Source: Gracilaria domingensis (taxonomy: Eukaryota > Rhodophyta > Florideophyceae > Gracilariales > Gracilariaceae). Taken from it: 64,000 bases of DNA. A program made the translations under genes and the position numbers. This document shows positions 1 through 9,039 of this stretch, piece after piece. Location: contig VCMS01000206.1 of the NCBI GenBank assembly GCA_022539475.1, forward strand, positions 1-64,000, read 5' to 3'. A model generated the notes under the pieces. It made no database searches. It saw nothing but the letters and a program-made list of their open reading frames with translations, and was not told the origin of the DNA. Within the stretch, counting starts at the first letter, position 1, and every line of letters begins with the position of its first letter.

Positions 1-198
1 CAAGAGACGAAGAAGAATGGGCGGCATCCCCTGTCTATATTGTGGGTCAACATGACCCTTTTTGCCGCCCACCGGTTATATTGCCCTGTCATCTTTCGTT
101 GTGGGCAAAGCCACGCATGAAATAACAAGGTATCAGGGGGTGCATCAGGGGTAAAGACCTTGTTGAACATGGATAGCGGCAGGGTGACCGCCGGCGGT
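1..198. other. Intergenic, no gene seen
   Basis: I see no convincing gene. The stretch holds a small hairpin-capable sequence (GGGCGGCA at 20-27 against TGCCGCCC at 62-69, with GGGTC/GACCC nested inside). The short minus-strand ORF at 89-277 has no recognisable content and overlaps the foldback repeat that follows, so I do not call it. Confidence 0.5.
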
Positions 199-472
199 TA
201 TAAACCCTGGTTATGGCCGAAACATGGCGAGATGTGACCCAAATGTTGGCGTATAAGTCGAAAACTCGTGAGAGCATATATCTCGTTAAGATAAGAAGGT
301 TTCGTTTTCATGCATGTGGCCAAAATATGGCCGAAATATGGCCCATATGTGGCCGCATTGAAAGACAAGAAATGCATATCTTGGTGAGATAAGCGTTCTC
401 ACAAAATTTCGACTTATACGCCAACATTTCGGTCACACATGGGCCATATTTCGGCCATAACCGGGGTTTATA
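199..472. repeat. Foldback (long inverted repeat) element
   Basis: The arm at about 199-292 is the imperfect reverse complement of about 378-472. Both contain the string CGACTTATACGCCAACATTT or its complement, followed by matching GGCCATAACC and GGGTTTATA blocks. The spacer of about 85 bp carries several ATGGCC/GGCCAT units. The pattern fits a small non-autonomous foldback or MITE-like repeat. I could not define a clean target-site duplication, so the exact ends and the family remain open. Confidence 0.7.
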
Positions 473-723
473 GGGGCCTCAATGGAGGACACAGTGTGGG
501 ATTTGACCCTGTAGCGAAGTTTGCCTTCTAAAAACCAAAAGCAAATACAGATTTTAAAAACAATAGACTAAAACACCTTAACCAACATTGAAGACTAGAA
601 GCTGATCCAACAACTTAAAATAACAAAGACACACAAACCTGCCCAGCTAAAGCGGTCAGCGCAGAAACCAGCACAGTGAGATACGGGACAATGATTTTGA
701 GATACCTAGTTATGAACCTCCCT
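473..723. other. Spacer, nothing recognised
   Basis: A-rich spacer between the foldback repeat and the first minus-strand ORF. I see no gene or repeat in it. Confidence 0.5.
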
Positions 724-1122
724 TCAATCCATAAGAAAATGCTTAAAGCCTTCTATTTCGCCCACAATATTTTTTCCCTTTGGTATCTTTGAAGTGAGAC
801 AAAATGGCTCCAATTTCTCAAATTTCCGATCAAAATCACAACGAGAACAACAAATACAACAACAACTACAACCATAACTGTCATTCTTTCCCTCTTGACA
901 CCTATGCCGCTTCCAATATTTTTTCCAGTAGGCCATGAAGCAATAAAGGATACATATATTCCAACCCTTCTTTCCCGTAAATTCAACGCCAGACTTGTTC
1001 CTGACCCCCACAAAAACCTCCTCATAATTCTTTTGATATTGGAATAAATAAGTGATAAACGCTTCGGCATCTTCCGCACTGTCCAAGAGCTCGATCGATG
1101 TTAGCAATGTTTTGACAGTCAC
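724..1122 (-). CDS. Hypothetical protein, 132 aa
   Basis: Unrecognised ORF. The N-terminal half contains EDAEAFITYLFQYQKNYEEV and looks like ordinary globular protein. The middle is Cys-rich (SYGCSCCCICCSRC) and followed by a basic stretch. It lies 111 bp downstream of another minus-strand ORF, so the two could be parts of one spliced gene, but I see no splice sites that settle this. An overlapping ORF in another frame (753-1079) is valine-rich and is taken as a shadow. It may not be coding at all. Confidence 0.25.
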   Translation of the reverse strand: MTVKTLLTSIELLDSAEDAEAFITYLFQYQKNYEEVFVGVRNKSGVEFTGKKGWNICILYCFMAYWKKYWKRHRCQEGKNDSYGCSCCCICCSRCDFDRKFEKLEPFCLTSKIPKGKNIVGEIEGFKHFLMD

Positions 1123-1233
1123 TGCTAAAGAAGTAGTAAAGTCAATGGGAACGGAAATTAGGCATAGTACAGGTTGAGTATAACTCTCTATCGGCAGTTA
1201 ATAATCGTGAACTAGCGAGTGAAACCATTCGGT

Positions 1234-1680
1234 TCATTCTAGAGCATCCTTTTTCTCAAAGAACAACAATACACCGGTTCTTGACGCTCCCAGCTCCACA
1301 AAATCATTCTCAAGTGGCATAAGCTCCGTACCAACGAATTCTTGTAATGCCTCAAATTCCATCACGGCGCAATTGTATTCTTCTGGATCTTTATTAACAT
1401 TTGCCACCATATTGTTTGCCTCCGAAATTCTCTCCAGAACTATCGCTAGTTCAAGATTGTGAACTGCCGATAGAAAGTTACCGTCAACCTGTACAATGCC
1501 GTAGTCATCATTGGCACCCCGCAGCTTCTTCCATAGATTGGTACTTACTGTCGCCCCGAACGTGAGGTCTTTGAGCAACAAATCTCGCAGTGAATCTTGC
1601 ATATTTTGCACTGCTTTGTTGACAGTACAAATGCCGCACTCTTTTCCATCAATAAAGGCACACTTTCTGTGATTTACCAA
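1234..1680 (-). CDS. Hypothetical protein, 148 aa
   Basis: Unrecognised ORF with balanced composition. Visible features are a CxxC near the N-terminus (KECGIC), a helical stretch around LHNLELAIVLERISEANNMV in the middle and an acidic-hydrophobic C-terminus. It starts at an ATG and no better start lies upstream. It is followed at a distance of 111 bp by the 132-residue ORF on the same strand, which suggests either a two-exon gene or a small pair of genes. No family could be assigned. Confidence 0.35.
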   Translation of the reverse strand: MVNHRKCAFIDGKECGICTVNKAVQNMQDSLRDLLLKDLTFGATVSTNLWKKLRGANDDYGIVQVDGNFLSAVHNLELAIVLERISEANNMVANVNKDPEEYNCAVMEFEALQEFVGTELMPLENDFVELGASRTGVLLFFEKKDALE

Positions 1681-2285
1681 CGTAAAGGCACCTCCTCTCT
1701 TGCCTCGTAGTATAATTTTACACGAATATATGTAGAGCAGATTTCAGATAACCCGTAAAAATGAAACTATGCCAATTATAACATCTCTGAAATGCAGTAC
1801 CGGGTTTGGGTTCGAGCATTACCTTGTCGAATTGTCGGAAACTGGCCAGGAGTGCTAAGAAAATATTTCAAAATTGATAGAAATTCCTAGATATATTTCA
1901 TTATTTCAGAATGTGTGGTTTCAATGTTGCAATTTGCGGGTCCATTCGCAATCAAAATGCAAGACACTCCCCTGCATAATGAAAGGTCTGTAATGAAAAC
2001 TTCCGGCACAATAAAATTCCGAAAAATATTTGAAATCGGTAGAATCTTTTCGAAATAGTTTCCCAAGCCAAAGTCCAACGTAAATAGGTAATAGTCGGCG
2101 AATTCAAGTTAGACCATAATGCGGGACTCTCGCCTGCTTTCTGGCACGTCCTGCCATGGGTGTCAGATTAGAAAGCGAACGGCGTATAATCGGAGTGCTG
2201 TTGGAGGGTGAGCAGTCCAATATTTGCGCTCCATTGGATCTCACAAAATCGAAAATTTTTATTGTAGAATCAAGCGTAGTCACAG
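1681..2285. other. AT-rich spacer, nothing recognised
   Basis: About 600 bp of AT-rich sequence between divergent coding regions. It could hold promoters for the minus-strand ORFs on its left and the plus-strand region on its right, but no defined element is visible. A short minus-strand ORF at 1887-2078 has no supporting features. Confidence 0.4.
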
Positions 2286-2924
2286 GTGAGCCATATTGAC
2301 CTGAAATTATATAAGCTGGATATTTCTCGCAAATTGGTTTTCATACTGCATCAGGATACTCTTCTTATAACTCAATCAGCCCGCGACTGCCATGCCTCCT
2401 GTCAGCAAGGCAACAGGAAACCCTCACAATATTTTACACGGTCGGGGTTGCTCGACGAATCAATCTTACTGCAGCTTGTTCAGGCCCTCTTGAGTTTTGG
2501 AACAATTGTTTATGATTCCCATTCGTCTTTGTGGGCTTTCGATGATATTGAAGAGCTTTGGTATTTTCTTCAGGCTTACTGGAATACTAGACGAGAGCTG
2601 AGTTCGCTAAAGAGGGGGAAAATAGGTCATCCTGTCATAGAGACGGCGATGAGGAACCGAAATATTCAATTGCCTCAGCGATTCGAACTGTATCTTTTCG
2701 ATAGCATGTCAGTTCAGTCATCAAAAATGAATCCTGTTCAGGAAATGCGAAAGTTGTTGCGATTGGTGTTTGCAAACTGCAGGACGTTGTATGAGATCAA
2801 CTGCAAAAGGAATCCTTCGTCTAGTACTCTAGACCTGAGATACATTCATCTATATGTTTGGCGGGATACTCTCACTGGAATCAGTGCCATTTCCGACACA
2901 GGAGAAAGGTACAACATCTTGTGA
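2286..2924 (+). CDS. Unrecognised protein, 212 aa, possible first exon
   Basis: ORF with ordinary protein composition. It has hydrophobic and aromatic stretches (WAFDDIEELWYFLQAYWNTR) and charged helices, and I recognise no domain. Its end overlaps the start of the next plus-strand ORF in another frame. A GTAC/GGTACAAC-type donor-like sequence sits near 2908, so the two may be joined by splicing. The whole region 2286-4920 reads as one plus-strand coding unit broken into several pieces. It is either a multi-exon gene or a decayed gene. Confidence 0.4.
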   Translation: MSHIDLKLYKLDISRKLVFILHQDTLLITQSARDCHASCQQGNRKPSQYFTRSGLLDESILLQLVQALLSFGTIVYDSHSSLWAFDDIEELWYFLQAYWNTRRELSSLKRGKIGHPVIETAMRNRNIQLPQRFELYLFDSMSVQSSKMNPVQEMRKLLRLVFANCRTLYEINCKRNPSSSTLDLRYIHLYVWRDTLTGISAISDTGERYNIL

Positions 2925-3678
2925 TTCGCCCATCCTGCGCACTGTGTCAGGTTTTGTAAGAGAAAGAATTAATGTACTTGCTGACATTGACTTCACCTTC
3001 TCTTCGTGGATGGACGAAAAGGGTTTCTTGAAGTTTAAGGCCGCATTTGTACGAGCTATCCTTAAGGAAGTCAGTATGGAAACTCCTGCTCTTTCGAGAT
3101 ATCGCGGTATTCTTGAAGGACTTCAACGACGTCTTTCTAATGCAATCAGTTCATCTGTACCCAGCTCGCAGCAGCAAGCTCTCATCCAATTGCAGCCGTC
3201 GGCATCCCGCTCGCAACAGCAAGCTCCGATCGAACCGCAAGTCTCGGTATCTAGCTCGCAGCAACAAGTTCTGATCCAACCATGCACTAGCAGACAGGCT
3301 AAATCAAAAAATCGCCCGTCACAGCCGCGTATCGTGAATGAGAATATACCAGGTGTACTGCAATACATTGTCAGAGTCATGCGTCGTACTTTCCATTCCG
3401 ACAGGACTGCAGAAGGCATGAATGAAAAAGAAGTTACGGAGTGGCTCTTGGAGCAAAAGAAGATCATCGGCGGTGCCACAAACCAAAACTCCTCAGTAGT
3501 GTTCCAATCTGCCGCGACCGGAATAAAGCGCAAGCTTTGGCAGACTATTCGTGACAACGTAGTCAAAACCGCTCTTCCGTTTAAGCCACATGAAAATTCG
3601 CACAACATTTTGAATGCGATGCGACATATCTCAGAATCGTACATGGTACATCTGGGAGTTCAGATTTTGTTCCATTAG
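2854..3678 (+). CDS. Unrecognised protein piece, 274 aa, with three Gln/Ser repeats
   Basis: The central part carries three imperfect copies of a unit of about 17 residues built on SSQQQ-L/P-IQ-P (DNA roughly 3147-3290). It acts as a low-complexity linker between two more globular parts. The C-terminal half (IVRVMRRTFHSDRTAEGM, then a Trp-containing helix) has no family I can name. The same frame carries on past the stop codon at 3676 and past another at 3904 into a further ORF, so these are either exons read through introns or a gene that has lost function. Confidence 0.4.
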   Translation: MFGGILSLESVPFPTQEKGTTSCDSPILRTVSGFVRERINVLADIDFTFSSWMDEKGFLKFKAAFVRAILKEVSMETPALSRYRGILEGLQRRLSNAISSSVPSSQQQALIQLQPSASRSQQQAPIEPQVSVSSSQQQVLIQPCTSRQAKSKNRPSQPRIVNENIPGVLQYIVRVMRRTFHSDRTAEGMNEKEVTEWLLEQKKIIGGATNQNSSVVFQSAATGIKRKLWQTIRDNVVKTALPFKPHENSHNILNAMRHISESYMVHLGVQILFH

Positions 3679-4197
3679 CATCCATCCGTATTCTCTGAGC
3701 GCATTCAGCGTCTTTCTCTCAAACACGAAAATTTCTTCAAACTCCTCCAATTCATGACCCAAAACCAAGAAAATCAGAGTGCGGTGTGGTATGAGCGTGA
3801 ATCTCGGCCTCGTATGCAAGAAGCTTATGCGCATATTGTCACTCTATCAGAATATACTCTTCGGGGTACGTATCGCGCAATGAGCCATGACATTGACTAT
3901 CATTAGGTGCTTGTGGAAAGCATAAAGCAAGAGAACGTAGACAATGTAGAGCCTGATATTCTTGACTTGGAATCAACTTCGCTACCGGAACCAGGTGAAG
4001 GAGCACGGACGTGTCTCATGACTGCTCTTCAAGTAGCAAACGACTCTATCCGCAAATTTATTGGTCCACTCGGACGCAGATACGGGAAGTACAAGACCAA
4101 GGTGTCCGATCGAAGAAAGATTTACCTCAAAACGCTAAATCCTGTACCACCGGTGTTTCTCGATGCCGCAGTTGATCATATTGTCGAAAAAAGTTGA
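3679..4197 (+). pseudogene. Continuation of the unrecognised plus-strand gene
   Basis: The frame of the preceding ORF reads on here as coherent protein, with stops at 3676-3678 and 3904-3906. The first segment has HPSVFSERIQRLSLKHENFF and the second, from 3907, has RTCLMTALQVANDSIRKFIG and GRRYGKYKTKVSDRRKIYLK. Composition matches the upstream ORFs. The in-frame stops argue for decay unless introns remove them. Function unknown. Confidence 0.35.
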
Positions 4198-4960
4198 GAG
4201 ATTTCTTTCAGAGCATGAGCATCGAAGACATGCAAAGAGGTGACATTAGAATCTAACAAGTTGTCTGCATCGCGGATGACTTCCAAGTCTCCTGCTTCAA
4301 AAACATACCTGCTTACGACGCCGTGACGGTTACAGTTGAGAGCTTTCCCTGGGCTACAGAGCTTCTTCACTCGGATTTTTAGCAGTTCTCTAGGGAAAGT
4401 CTCATCCGTTTTGGTGATAAAAACCAAAAGAAGCATCAAGAAAAATTGGTTCTTCCAACTATGCAACCGAACACCGTTTTAAACCAAGAGCCGCCGGTTA
4501 CTACAGAGAACGGCATTAAGAGATTTGAAAGAAGCCTTGCCTTTGAATCTAAATCTGTTTAATTAGGTGGTGAGGCTTCGATATGTTGCCCTTGCTTTCT
4601 GAAATCGCTGTGAATCTAATGGATGAAAGGACCTATATGTCGCGTGAGAGAGCCTTCGATGTCGAATTGACCTTTACGCTTTCGTTCTGGCAACAGTAAG
4701 CAAACGTCAGGCACATTTGTGGAGATTGATCTGTAATACTAAGTTCAGCCGTGCGAGAACTCCAAACAAGGTGACTTGGATGCGTTCGACAGGATTTTGG
4801 TTAACACGATCAACCATGCATGTCAATCCATGGTTAATGGAAGATGCAGACATTCTTCATGAGCATGTTCTAGAATTGCTCAGTTTGATGCTTGGATTAG
4901 TGTGATAAGGAGGCTAATTAAATCACCAGATTTTATTTGAACGCCTTCGCTTCATCTTAT
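4198..4960 (+). pseudogene. Degenerate tail of the same region, interrupted by E1
   Basis: Short protein-like stretches occur on the plus strand: one near 4270-4380 with VTVTVESFPWATELL, a Lys/Gln-rich one near 4390-4560, and one near 4740-4915 with NTINHACQSMV. They lie in different frames. Reading resumes beyond element E1 at 16260-16388 (MSTYYGNGTNWPYC), which suggests that E1 inserted into this unit. The minus-strand ORF at 4176-4466 is probably a shadow. Confidence 0.3.
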
Positions 4961-5531
4961 TGTGGTATAACGGATCGGTGCGAGCTGCTAGTGGGGAGTC
5001 CTGCGTGGGCTCGACCCTGCGGAGGAATGAAACGCGTGACACCTAACAGGTCGGCAGCACCCGCCGTTGCCTATAGTGCACGGTGACCAAGTGGTAAATA
5101 CGCCTGCACTGGTGTGCGGCAGGCACTTATAACCCTCGAGGTCAGCAAAACTATTAGAGGACTACTAGACTTACCAATTGCTGACTGTAGAACCGAACTG
5201 GTGTCAAATTAGCCTACTTGGTGCTTGCCTTTACCATTTGGTGTGGGAGGTTGGCGTCTCGGGGGTTTAGTACACGCGAGCGCCCCTCCGGCTCTCACGG
5301 ACCTAGTACCACGTGGGCCACAGTTGGGTTCATTTGTGGTGCACCACCACGGCCACATATCTACACTACCTAGTAAACATTAATTCTAAATTAACGAAAA
5401 TAAACTAATTAGTCCTTGCCATGCCCTTACTTGAGCGTCCCACGTGGTACAGTAGACATACGTGCCCAGAGACCCGAAACGTCACCACTTGGTCTTGTAG
5501 AGCCCCCGTTGATCCGGCGAGCTATACTACA
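4961..5531 (-). repeat. E1 3' LTR
   Basis: Copy of the 571-bp LTR. On the minus strand it begins TGTAGTATAG and ends ...CACA. It carries the E1 motif ACCAAGTGGT at 5086, ACCATTTGGT at 5233 and ACCACTTGGT at 5484. Confidence 0.93.
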
Positions 5532-5542
5532 GACCCCTTCCT
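5532..5542 (-). other. E1 polypurine tract
   Basis: Read on the minus strand the sequence is AGGAAGGGGTC, directly before the LTR start TGTAG. E2 has the closely similar AGGAGGAGGGTC before its own LTR. This is the expected place and composition for the plus-strand primer. Confidence 0.75.
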
Positions 5543-5980
5543 ACCGACGGGCACGCCCCGTGGCTGTACAGATCCGCCGGCGTCTGCCGCTCCTTCACCG
5601 AACGGTCAGGGCCTTTGCCCGGCGCGGAGCGTGCGTCATGGCGCGGCACGGCGCTTATAGCGGGGTATCCCCCAAAGGTGGGGGTCTCGAGTGCGTTGAT
5701 TGCACACCCGCGTGGTCGCGCTCTCTGCCAGTGCCACTCCTAATAGGTCGGCACGCCTTGCGCAACGAAACGCGGCCTGAGCGACCTTGCGGTGATCGGC
5801 GCCGAATGTACCCGTTGGCCGTCCTCCTCTTCTTCCTATCGTCGGTTTCTGGCCGCACCTAAACCCCTCTCCCAGTGGTACCTCTTTCCGCGGGTCGCGA
5901 AGCTGCCCGCGCTTTCCTCTTTGTGAGTCTCATCTTGCGCCGGCTGGCCCTGACCTTCCTGGTTCGGTGTCCGCTCCTCC

Positions 5981-8783
5981 GTGTCGGTTCGTTCCCTTGT
6001 GGGTTGTGTGCTCTGCGTCTCTTACCGTCTTGGTCAGCGTCCTCCGTGGCGTTTCCGCTGCACGACTTCGAACCTCATGGGTGAACGGTCTACCTCCCCT
6101 ACGGGGTTGTCTACGACCTTCGAGCGCTGCGTGGACGTAGATAACGTCTGCATGGCCCCCGTCCTGACCACTGCGGGGCGCGCTTCTGATGCAGGCGCTC
6201 CCCACGCGCCCAATTACCAGTTGGTGGACTCCCCACGTCGCCGTGGCCTAATCCAAACCGGTACCCCGGTTTGCCTTCCATCGGGCGTCGTCACTCTGGA
6301 AGCCGAGACCCTCCTGGTGCGCGAGGAGCCGCATTACGACCCTATAAGGGGCTGCTCCACCTCTGAGGTATCTCCGCCACCGCCGACCACCCGCTCGGTC
6401 CGCGAGGTTCTTGCGGCGTCGAGGATGTCGGGGAAGACCGCTGGGGTAGCCCGCGGGCGTGGCGGCGGCATTTTCAAGCCGACCACTCGGGCTAGCACTC
6501 GGGCTCGCCAGGATCCATACGGTCGTGGCGGCGTCTATGATCCTTGTGCCGCCGCTGCTGGTCCCAGAAACATCAACCCCTTGGCGGTCGCCGGAACGGT
6601 GGAGGCTCAGAAGCTCACCCCGCATGACCTTAACATGACACATGGGCAGCCGCACGCCCATTATGGCGCCCAGTTTGCCGACATCTCCGCCGAAATGGTC
6701 GCTCTCGGGAACAGGCCGTTTCATATCAGCTCCTCGTTCTGTCCCTTGCGGTTCCGCCATATGGCACTCTCGCAGTACAGCGCCATCGCCCGCTGGGATT
6801 GTCGCCTTCTGGAGGCGGTGGCGATGGCTCCTCCGCCACCCCGTCAGTGTGAAAAGCAGAACCGATTTGGTCGTCCTCAGTGCTTCCACGCACCTCAGAG
6901 GCACACGAAGTTCCTCTACTACATCCCAGTGGCCATTCCGTCGGACCTCCCGTTCATCCGATGCGACGGGGAGGTCCATTACTTCCGCCGCTTGGTCGAT
7001 ATCATTCACCGTCTGGACGAACCAACTGGTCACCTCGAGGTTAACCTCGACTACGTGGCGTTCGAACGCCCTTTAGACACCAACTATTGGACAGACCGTG
7101 GCAGGTGGGCGACCGATGCGATGGCCGAGAGCCGGGTCCGTCACCGTCATGGTCGTACGCGCACGATGCACCTCTTCCACAACGTTGAATACTGGTCACA
7201 GAGCGACCAGAACCGCCGTTCGTGGTATGTGAGCCGACCGTCTTCGTGGGATCACTACGAAGTTTGCCAGTGGTTGGAGGTGCCGACCGCTCCGGTTCTA
7301 GCGTGCTTTGGAAGTAGCATCGTCCTCGAAAGGAACAATGCGTACGCCGTTTGTTCGGTTGCGCGTAGCGAATGGGCCGTTATGGTGGCGATTCTCGCCC
7401 TTCAGGCATCCGTGGAAGTTGGACCTGGGACACCCGCTGTCCTGACAAGGCCGTCAGCATCAGCGGTACACAACCAGTTGGTCGTATCTTCCACATCCTG
7501 ACTGATGTCATTGGAGACATTCGTGCGCTGGGGCTTGCCGCCATTGTCGAAGGTACGAAGCATACTGCTCAGCAACTCGACAACTACCTCATGACTGTGA
7601 GTAACTACAATTGGGGCGCCCATCAAGGTTGGGACGTCTATGACCCTGAGGTACAGAGCATAGTGCCCTTGCAGAACCAGCATGTTGCTGGCGAGAACCA
7701 TTTTGGTGACGACGATACCATGATGGTGGCCGCCGAAAACTATGAGTCCCCTGCATTACCTCCGTCGGCTCCCGTGCAGGCCACTCCCCCTACCAGTGTG
7801 GCGGCTCCCACCCCTAGTAATCCTCCCACTACTCACGCAGCGGCGCATCCCCCCGGCCGGGGGACCCACGGGCCTCTCCGCGTTGGTTTCCAGTCGCTCC
7901 CGGTAAACCCGGTACCCCAGGTGGTGACAGCGGTGCGATTCGGAGCGCTCTGGCGCGTCTCATCCACGCGTCGATGGTGCACTTCAACCGTCCTGGTCCA
8001 AACGACATTTTCACCGTGGTGGATACCTTGACAAACTTACTCCCAGTGGTCGCTCACCATGAGCGGCGTACCACCGAGTTGCAGCAGTTCCGCGACTACT
8101 TCCAGCGCAATCTTTACCATGAGGTGACTACCTATATCGGTCAGCTGAGCAACCTCGTGGAAGGCCATGCGCCGTTACATCGACCCCCTGTGGAAAGCTT
8201 CAACCCGTGCGCGGCAGCGTCTCAGGCGCCTGCGACTCAGATGGTAGGCTTTGGTGGTCTCGGAACGTATCAACCGCCGGGTGGACCTTCTGGTGTCAAT
8301 CCTTCGGCACCCTTCCATACACCGCTTGGTCCTCATAACGTTTCTCTTCCTCCAGCAAGTACTGGGGCGGGAGCACCAAGTGGTTTCCAAACTGGTTTCC
8401 GTTCGGCTCTGCTTCCGTCGTCGTCCATCCCTCCGATGACACCTGCTGGTCCTGGGCCTTCGGGAGTTGGAGCGCCTCCTGGTCTGGCCCCTGGTCCAGG
8501 GCCGTCTAGTGGTCTCGCTCTTCCGGCCTCTGGTGGTACCCCTCAGACTAGCTTACCGCCTTCCTTCCATCCACCCACTGGTCCTGCGAATACCATGCCG
8601 GTGGTTAGCAGCGGTACCCCTGCCGGGCCTGCTGCTTCTGCTCCCCTACCAAGTGCTGGTGCGCCAGCGAGCGCGGCTAGCGGTGGGGGCGGAAGCTCCG
8701 CCGGGCCTATGTCGGTGTCTTCTGGTCGTGGAGGTTTCGCTTCATCTCGCGGGACCTCCCGTGGACGTGGTCGCGGTCGTTGA
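5981..8783 (+). CDS. E1 antisense gene, unknown function (fossil)
   Basis: Plus-strand coding region opposite to E1 gag-pol and next to its 3' LTR. A likely start is the ATG near 6079. A central globular part holds HNVEYW (near 7178), PTAPVLAC and EWAVMVAILALQA (near 7369). All three have counterparts in the E2 antisense gene, and the last also has one in E3. Next come helical stretches (FRDYFQRNLYHEVTTYIGQL) and a long Pro/Gly/Ser-rich part, and the product ends in an Arg-Gly tail (SSRGTSRGRGRGR). The region is carried in more than one frame and looks broken. I know no family with this layout. The RG tail suggests nucleic-acid binding. Confidence 0.72.
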
Positions 8784-8869
8784 ACCAGTCGTGGACGCGG
8801 ACGTGGCCGTGGGTCTTCCAAGGCCTCCTAGGTTACCTCGGGGTTGGCTCTTGTGGATTCTTCTTGACT

Positions 8870-8875
8870 AATAAA
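8870..8875 (+). promoter_or_regulatory. AATAAA polyadenylation signal after the E1 antisense gene
   Basis: AATAAA lies about 90 bp downstream of the last antisense codon and is followed by a GT-rich stretch (GTGTCTTGCGTTTTGCG). That is the usual order for a 3' end signal on the plus strand. Confidence 0.55.
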
Positions 8876-9039
8876 GTGTCTTGCGTTTTGCGTTATGATC
8901 AGTTAGCAGAGCATTTGCCTGTTAGGTTAGTTAGCATCCTGACGTTTGGCGTTTGGCGTTCAACGGCTTAGACACCCGCCCCCCCCTCCTTAGCGACGCG
9001 TATCACGCGAAGCAGTACCAATTGGTAGGGGCGTACGCC

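Noticed and set aside
20-69. Hairpin GGGCGGCA/TGCCGCCC as a terminator or RNA gene
   Set aside because: Single small palindrome with no neighbouring gene to terminate. Left as background.
3123-3644. Minus-strand Cys-rich ORF of 173 codons
   Set aside because: Cys residues arise from reading the Gln/Ser repeats of the plus strand backwards. No zinc-finger spacing is seen.
6248-7033. Minus-strand ORF of 261 codons opposite the E1 antisense gene
   Set aside because: It lies in GC-rich coding sequence of the plus strand, has no domain-like content, and the plus-strand frame has counterparts in E2 and E3.
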